The translations under genes were made by a program, and so were the position numbers. Positions 58,233 to 64,000 of a DNA stretch of 64,000 bases are shown here, in pieces (position 1 is the first letter of the stretch; every line of letters begins with the position of its first letter). The notes beneath the pieces are model-generated. The model was not told the origin of the DNA. It saw only the letters and a program-made list of their open reading frames with translations, and made no database searches. Location: assembly GCA_907164885.2 (NCBI GenBank), contig OU015503.1, forward strand, positions 65,037,068 through 65,101,067. The letters are read 5' to 3'. Source of the stretch: Dolomedes plantarius. Its lineage: Eukaryota; Arthropoda; Arachnida; Araneae; Dolomedidae.

Positions 58233-59056
58233 CATGGGTGTCTAAATTATGACCGTTTGAGGGCCACATTGCAAAAAAAAAAAAAAATTTGCTGGGCCAC
58301 ACATGCAATATTTTTTCAACAAATTGAAATAAAAATTAACTCTATGTAATTTTATTAAAATAAATTAACTTATTTTTATTATAATTTGTTTTAATTTGAA
58401 TTAGATATGTATAGGTACATATTTATTTTAAATTTGTAAAAGTTTCGTTTCATTTAGTTTGGATTTCATAAAGATGGAAAAAATTCAAATTAATGAGATG
58501 GATGAATTTGCTTTTGTTGAACAAGCAAATCGATATTGGGTTCAATAGACGAGGTTGCAAATCTTAATGCATTTTCAAGACGTTTGTCAGTGATCTTTGT
58601 CCTATTTTTGTTTTTTTTTATGATTCATTCTTGAAAATAATTGTTCACAAATATAGGTACTGCCAAAAGCTGAAGACATTAATAAAGCATGATTGTGAAA
58701 ATTAGGATATTTATCGCAGGGTAGGTAATCTTTATAAAACTCCAGTAAAGAAACATTCCCAAATTTTTCTTTCAGTTGAATGTCACTTTGCAGTTCAATG
58801 CATTCTATTTGAAGATTTGAAGGTAATTTATTTATTTATAGAGAAAATGGGGTAGGAAATATGTTGAAATACTCTTTATTTTTTCGAAAATCTTGAAATC
58901 TACTTTCAAACTACTTAAAACTACTTCAAATCTACTTAAAACTATTTTTTTAATAAAAATGTGTAAATTTAAATATTTTCATAATTTGCGTTTGGGCCGC
59001 ATTTTAAAGGCTTTTGGGCCGCATGAGGCCCGTGGGCCGCACTTTTGACAAGCATG
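58233..59056 (-). mobile_element. hAT element 1 (decayed)
   Basis: 824 bp, ends CATGGGTGTCTAAA and, reversed, CATGCTTGTCAAAA, bounded by GGTTAAAG on both sides. On the minus strand around 58530-58830 LQIECIELQSDIQLKEKFGN and FGSTYICEQLFSRMNHK represent a hAT C-terminal region of the GTF2IRD2/EPM2AIP1-like kind. The rest of the transposase is missing. Confidence 0.85.
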
Positions 59057-59064
59057 GGTTAAAG

Positions 59065-59956
59065 CAGGGATTCTCAACCTTTCAGGCTCTGTGCTCCCCT
59101 TTGAATCTTGATGTGAGGTCACGCCTCCCCCATCACCACCTCCATATGTGGTCAATACAAGTAGTACAATCAGAATTTGAAATTGAAGATGGTTATTAAA
59201 TGAAAATATAGAATAAATAATTTCATACACAAAATTTAATATTACTACACATATCTTAATTTGGAACATATTATTATTATTAGAACATATGAAATCAAAG
59301 AATGAAATACAGATCAAATATTTTTGAGGTAATCAAGGATCTAGGTGAGGTTGACATGTAATACCCATCACTTTCACAACATTAATAAGAGGTCTGGCAT
59401 TGTTAGTCCTTGACAAGTTTTTGAATATTAGGTTGTAACTCTGACAAAGCATATCTCAGGTCACTTTCAACGTCCAGCTTTGCTCGATATTTTGACTTTA
59501 TGTATGCTAATGCTGAAAATCCAGATTCACGCAGATATGTGGCTGAAAACTGCACTAACAACCCCAAAACTTCTAAAGCAACTTCTGGGTAGACAGGAAA
59601 ATAGCGTAACCAAAGATTTTCAACATCCATGTTTTCGAATTCCGCATTTGCTTGAAAATCACATTGTAGGTCGATTGCCTGTTCCTGAATATGATCAGGA
59701 AGTACATCCACGTCTATTATAAAAGGATCTCTTGCCAACTTAAATCCCCAGTTCTCTGAACTAATAATATCTGGAAAATAGTCTGCAATTTCATTTTTCA
59801 ATGCTACCAAATGCCCTGATATAAGGTCCTTCAATTCATTTATCTGTTGAAATGGAAGATTTTTTTATCACCGAGGAGGTCGGTCAATCTTGGAAAAAAA
59901 AACTCACGCCCCCCCCCCCCCCCAGGGGGGCGCGCCCCCCAGGTTGAGAACCGCTG
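59065..59956 (-). mobile_element. hAT element 2 (decayed)
   Basis: 892 bp, ends CAGGGATTCTCAACC and, reversed, CAGCGGTTCTCAACC, bounded by GGTTAAAG on both sides. It carries the transposase fragment at 59403-59834. Poly-C and G tracts lie near the right end. Confidence 0.9.
59403..59834 (-). pseudogene. hAT transposase C-terminal fragment (ZBED-like)
   Basis: 143 codons open: HIQEQAIDLQCDFQANAEF, LWLRYFPVYPEVALEVL, then FSATYLRESGFSALAYIKSK and LDVESDLRYALSELQPNIQK. This is the C-terminal dimerisation region of hAT transposases of the ZBED5/SCAND3-like group. N-terminal BED finger and catalytic core are absent. Confidence 0.85.
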
Positions 59957-60395
59957 GGTTAAAGTATTGAAATATATTTAACCAATGACAAACCTCCAAA
60001 CGATTAGCAACGACTATGATTGGTTTATTTCCGTCGCAGCGCCATCTTTCCTTTTACGCTTCCTCTACCGAACTCCTATGTGAACAGGCCCTTACTTGTA
60101 TTGACATATTTTAAACCAATCACAGGCCTTAACAATTTCGTTGATAATCATTTGGAAGTTTGTAATTGGTTAAATATATTTCAATACGAGTAACGCTAAG
60201 GCCCGCTGCACACGAGCGGTGCAGTACCGTTGCAGATTCGCATCGGTGCCGTAGCCTTCAATTCACACGACATGCGAATCCGTTGCGGTTTTGGCTGTTC
60301 CGTGAAATTTACATCACCGATCAGCCATTTAAATGATGGAATTTAAACAGTAGGAGTCCAGCTATAGAGTTAGAAGTGTACTCCATAAAAGAGTT

Positions 60396-60844
60396 GTGTT
60401 TTCTTACTTAGTTTATAAGTATCTAAAATATAGGAAAAGAAGTTATTGGATCCACCCACTAGTGAGTTCAAGATTATTAAAAGGGACATTTTCTTTGTTA
60501 TATGAAGACTTGTGTACTGATGAATCGAAGATTTTTAATTACTTCCGAATGAGCAAATACTCTTTTGAAAAGCTCGCTGGAAGAAATGGAGACAAGATAC
60601 GCTGTCAGGATATGAACATGAGAATAGCGCCCTTTACATGTACGCTCTTTCGCGAGTGCTTGGAGCGTACGGGATTGCGCGCAGGAAAACTGGCAGTACG
60701 CTCCAAAGCAGCTTTCCCTTCCTCTCCGACACCTTCACACGTGCACTCAATCGCGCGAGATTGTGGTTTCTCGCGGGAAAGAGCGTACGTGTAAAGGGCG
60801 CTATTCGCTATTGACTCGATTGAAAAGTTAGCTGTAACATTGAG
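60396..60844 (+). pseudogene. PIF/Harbinger transposase first exon, split by a MITE
   Basis: RSYWIHPLVSSRLLKGTFSL, DESKIFNYFRMSKYSFEKLA, then CQDMNMR, the N-terminal region of HARBI1-like nucleases (WVHPxxxxR...FxxYFRMSxxxFxxLL). It is interrupted at about 60622 by a MITE; after it (60807 on) the text continues IDSIEKLAVTLR and meets GTAAGTG, a plausible splice donor. The catalytic DDE exon is missing. Confidence 0.75.
60622..60806. mobile_element. MITE inside the Harbinger exon
   Basis: About 185 bp with inverted ends GCGCCCTTTACATGTACGCT and, reversed, GCGCCCTTTACACGTACGCT, inner CTCTTTCSCG also inverted. It belongs to a different family from the GGGCCT and TGCACACG MITEs. Target duplication blurred by ATAGC-like sequence at both sides. 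Confidence 0.8.
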
Positions 60845-61004
60845 GTAAGTGAAAAAGTCATTCATTTCTAGTGAATAAAAGCTTTATTAAACCGATTATT
60901 TTTCAATGCTTTCTAATAAGGGTGAGGTAAATTAAACCTCCCCCTTCCTTCTCCTGTTTTATACATTTTTTCTTTGTAGGAATATGCTCTTTTATTGAAT
61001 GATA

Positions 61005-62313
61005 AAAAAAAGTGATTCGTACTAATAAAGTTACGAGCAAATTACGAATCGTGTTTGATGCGTCGTCGCATTCGAAGGGACAACTATCCTTGAATGACTG
61101 TTTACATGCAGGACTTAATCTTTTACCAAGCTTATTTCTCCTTTTGATCAAATTTAGAACGAACCCGATTGCATTTGTTGCCGATATAAAAATGGCCTTT
61201 TTGATGATTTAAATAGACGAAAGTGAGAGGGATTTCACAAGATTTTACTGGGATGAAGATCCAGGAACCGATAATAAAAACAAGAAGTTTGAATTGGTCC
61301 GAATGACGCGTGTTTTATTTGGAGTGAAATCAAGTCCATTCCTTCTTGCAGCTACAATAAAACATCATCTGGAAAAATACGCAGATACATTTCCTCAAAC
61401 TACTAAGCATCTTAGCCAATCGCTCTATGTTGATGATTTCCTGAGTGGTGAGGTCAATGTCAAGCAAGCTTTGACAACTTGTAAAGAAAGTGTACAGATT
61501 TTTAGAGACGCGAGCATGGACCTTCGGAAATGCCGAACCCACTCTCCCGATCTAAGTCAAGAGTTGAAGAATTTAGAATTTGATGTAGATGAATCTGACG
61601 AATCTTTAGACACGAAGTTGATAGCTCCGAAGATCTTAGGAATCGGTTGGAACGAGAAAACTGATGCATTTTATTTTGACTCTAAGGGTCTGGAAACATT
61701 TCTAACTAAAAGAACTGACGCAAAAAGATACTTGCTACAAGCAGCTGGCCGACTATTTGATCCAATGGGTCTCGTGGGTCCCTATACTATTCTAGTTAAA
61801 TGCTTAATTCAGGAAATTTGGTGTTTAAAATTAGACTGGGACGATAAATTGCCCAAACAATTAGAAATCTCTTGGAATAAATGGTGTAATGATATCCAAT
61901 ATTTAAAGGAGATAAGTATTCCTCGATATTATTTTCAAAATTCATTGCCGAACAATTCAATTTCCTTTCAACTGCATACCTTTTCAGATGCTTCTAAAAA
62001 GGCGTACGGTACTGTTGTGTATTTACGCATAGAATCGGATGATGGAAATATCATTTCGAGTTTCGTAACATCGAAGGGCAAGGTAGCTCCATTGAAGACA
62101 CTTTCGATTCCTAGATTGGAACTCATGGGTGCACTTTTGTCTGCAAGAATTAGCCATACAATTACAAATGCCTTTGAATTTCCTGTTAGTGAATATTTTT
62201 GGATAGATTCATCAATTGCTTATTATTGGATTAAAGGAGACCCAAACAGACACAAAGTGTTTGTGAAGAATAAGATACAAGAAATACAAAGATTAAGTAA
62301 CCCTGAGGACTGA
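61005..62313 (+). pseudogene. pol: BEL/Pao Pol: RT and RNase H region
   Basis: 5'-truncated at about 61005, starting NKVTSKLRIVFDASSHSKGQ. RT motifs: AFVADIKMAFL, then a TAA at 61210-61212, then LVRMTRVLFGVKSSPFLLAA (61291 on) and the catalytic LSQSLYVDDFLSGE. RNase H: LHTFSDASKKAYGTVVYLR, PRLELMGALLSAR, FWIDSSIAYYWIKGD. A TGA at 62311-62313 stands where related elements have Trp in the (W)RHxxGKxNPAD motif. Otherwise open, so only two nonsense codons disable it. Confidence 0.92.
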
Positions 62314-64000
62314 CATCACTGTATGGGGAAGGATAATCCCGCTGATTTAATAAGTCGAGGTTTATCCTTAAGTGAACTTAAAAATGACGAAATGTGGTGG
62401 CATGGACCCAAGTGGTTGACGATGAAGGAAGCTGAATGGCCCATATCCTTAGAACCAACAGTCGAAACCGACATAAACATCGATAAATTAAAGTTTAAGA
62501 AATCAGTTGCTATAAATACAACAGTTGAGAGGAACCAAACTGAAAACGATTTGATTACAAGATATTCTTCGTTCAGTAGATTAATTACAATAAGTGCTTT
62601 GTGTTTAAGATTTATTTATAACTGTAAAATGAATTCTGGGTTTCGGAAAACAGGCAGTATAAGTGCTTCTGAATTTGAACATGCTACTGAAATTATAGTG
62701 AAGAACGTACAATCAACTGAATTTCCAACTGAAATAAAGTGCCTTAAAAACGGACAGCCTATTCCTAAAGGTAGTAAAATCTTATCTTTAAACGTGTTTT
62801 TGGACAAAGATGAAATATTGAGAGGGAGATTGAAACATTCTGCCCTTTCTGAATTTCAAAAACACCAAATACTTTTGCCAAAGGTTCATCATTTCACTGA
62901 ACTAATTATTGAACATTATCACAAAAAATCCTTGCATTCTGGTGTACAATCTACATTATATTTAATAAGACAGTTATATTGGATCCCATCTGGTCAAGAC
63001 CGAGTTAGAAGACTACTAAATAAGTGTATCACTTGCTTTCGAACAAAGAACCAAACAATAAATCAGATGATGGGGGATTTACCGCGAGATAGAATTGTGC
63101 CTTCCAGACCATTTGAAAAGGTCGGACTAGATTATGCAGGTCCTATAATCACCAAACCCAACTTGAAAAGGTCAAGAGTGACTTTAAAATCATACATTGC
63201 TATATTTATCTATTTTAGTACTAAGGCTACGCATTTTGAAGTTGTTTCTGATTTAACAACCGAAGCCTTTCTTGCAAGTCTTCGACGATTTATTGCAAGG
63301 AGATCGAAGCCGTCCGTCATCTGGAGTGACAATGCAACGAATTTTAAGGGTGCAAGAAACATCCTTAACAATTGGAATGAAATTTGTAAATCCAACTCAC
63401 TTCAACGATTTAGTGCAGAAGAGGGAATTCAATGGAACTTTGTTCCACCTGCTTCTCCTCATTTTGGCGGATTGTGGGAGGCAAATATTAAATCCATGAA
63501 ACGCATTCTGTTAAAAATGACAAGATCTGCTATCCTGAAATTTGAAGAGTTAACTACTCTAGTTACTCAAATTGGAGTCGTTTTAAATTCACGTCCATTA
63601 TTACCGCTTTCTTCAGATCCCAAGGACTTGATACCTTTAACTCCGGGGCATTTTTTGACTGGAAATGGTATCTTATCTTTTCCTGAACCATATACTGCTT
63701 CGGATTCTTTATCTTTTCATTCTAGGTGGAAACTTATACAGAGCCTTCGAGACAAGTTCTGGGACCGTTGGAACACCGAATACTTGCATCACCTTCAATC
63801 ACGAATGAAATGGACTGCGCAGAATCCAAACTTAAAGGTGAACCAGCTCGTATTATTGAAAGATCCCAATACCAAGCCAATGGGCCGCATTCTAAACGTT
63901 TTTCCAGGTAACGATTATCTCGTGAGAGTAGTTGAGATGAAGACCTCTACAGGTGTTCTAAAACGAGCCATCAACAAGGTTGTGCCATTACCTTTTCCTG
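62314..64000 (+). pseudogene. pol: BEL/Pao Pol: C-terminal part with integrase, runs off the window
   Basis: The same frame as the RT part, open to the last base (over 560 codons). GKDNPADLISRGLS, then the integrase: HHFTELIIEHYHKKSLHSGV...CITCF zinc finger (62887-63040), LDYAGP (63126), IWSDNATNFKGA (63319), SPHFGGLWEANIKSMKRI (63455), which supply the D, D and E. After that LTPGHFLTGN and a C-terminal barrel-like region (VNQLVLLKDPNTKPMGRI). No stop was found on reading it through. The 3' LTR would lie beyond 64000. Confidence 0.92.

Larger units (their letters stand above)
58154..60199. mobile_element. nested MITEs of the GGGCCTGTTCAC family
   Basis: An outer MITE (58154-58190 and about 60094-60199, similar to 26311-26460) is split by an inner MITE (about 58191-60091; ends AAGCCTGTTCACATAGG / CCTATGTGAACAGGCCC, TTA on each side). 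The inner one is split in turn by two hAT elements. The outer 3' terminus is replaced by a Harbinger end at 60200. Confidence 0.8.
60200..60990 (+). mobile_element. PIF/Harbinger element, 5' part
   Basis: The terminus GGCCCGCTGCACACGAGCG follows TAA (60197-60199). The first transposase exon follows at 60396-60844. The element is cut off at about 60990 where BEL sequence begins. Its end sequence is shared with the foldback MITEs at 3075 and 30952. Confidence 0.75.

Noticed and set aside
57638..64000. Search for ADA exon 1 (short exon ending before VELHVHLDG)
   Set aside because: Too short to recognise by eye among transposons; no ATG-to-GT candidate stood out, so none is reported.

Overview
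The window looks like metazoan, probably arthropod, nuclear DNA. It is AT-rich, coding exons are short and bounded by GT/AG splice sites, and most of the sequence is transposable elements (BEL/Pao, Ty3/Gypsy, LINE, Tc1/mariner, pogo, hAT, PIF/Harbinger, Helitron-like) plus long (TA)n microsatellites. The lineage below arthropod level is not settled by what I can read.

The host gene is an adenosine deaminase (ADA1 type) on the minus strand that spans nearly the whole window. Seven coding exons can be joined in one unbroken frame: 57576-57637, 39261-39383, 32864-33117, 26033-26154, 21484-21725, 5757-5883 and 2854-3012 (stop at 2854-2856; AATAAA signal at 2715-2720). They give 362 residues starting at the VELHVHLDG metal-binding motif. 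The short first exon with the start codon was not found; it lies upstream, inside the last 6 kb or beyond the window. Everything else listed sits in ADA introns, downstream of the gene or upstream of its second exon.

Layout: 0-0.6 kb Gypsy integrase scrap; 2.1-2.5 kb interspersed repeat; 2.7-3.0 kb ADA last exon and 3' end; 3.1-3.3 kb perfect 261-bp foldback MITE; 3.9-5.7 kb Helitron-like element split by a reverse-transcriptase fragment; 5.8 kb ADA exon; 8.0 kb intact tRNA-Thr(AGU); 9.0 kb hAT scrap; 10.0-19.4 kb tandem array of about 47 tRNA-Lys(UUU) genes and pseudogenes, one per ~200-bp unit, all minus strand; 19.7 kb MITE; 21.5 kb ADA exon; 21.9-25.4 kb repeat, hAT element carrying a SINE, dead Tc1 element; 26.0 kb ADA exon; 26.65-30.78 kb a DNA transposon with ~590-bp terminal inverted repeats and a broken cysteine-rich protein I cannot place; 30.8-31.8 kb Tc1/mariner scraps with a foldback MITE; 32.3 kb hAT MITE; 32.9 kb ADA exon; 33.7-34.5 kb Helitron-like copy; 36.5-37.7 kb LINE ORF1; 39.3 kb ADA exon; 40.4-46.2 kb young Gypsy element whose 5' LTR is fused directly to pol; 46.3-47.3 kb pogo-like element; 48.0-49.2 kb nearly intact Tc1 element; 50.0-53.8 kb BEL/Pao remnant; 53.8-54.6 kb LINE RT; 57.6 kb ADA exon; 58.2-60.8 kb nested MITE/hAT/Harbinger complex; 61.0-64.0 kb BEL/Pao pol running off the end.

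The most unusual items are the intronic tRNA-Lys array, the long-TIR transposon with its CXC-like tail, the LTR-pol fusion, and two hAT elements inserted side by side that share three copies of one 8-bp target site.
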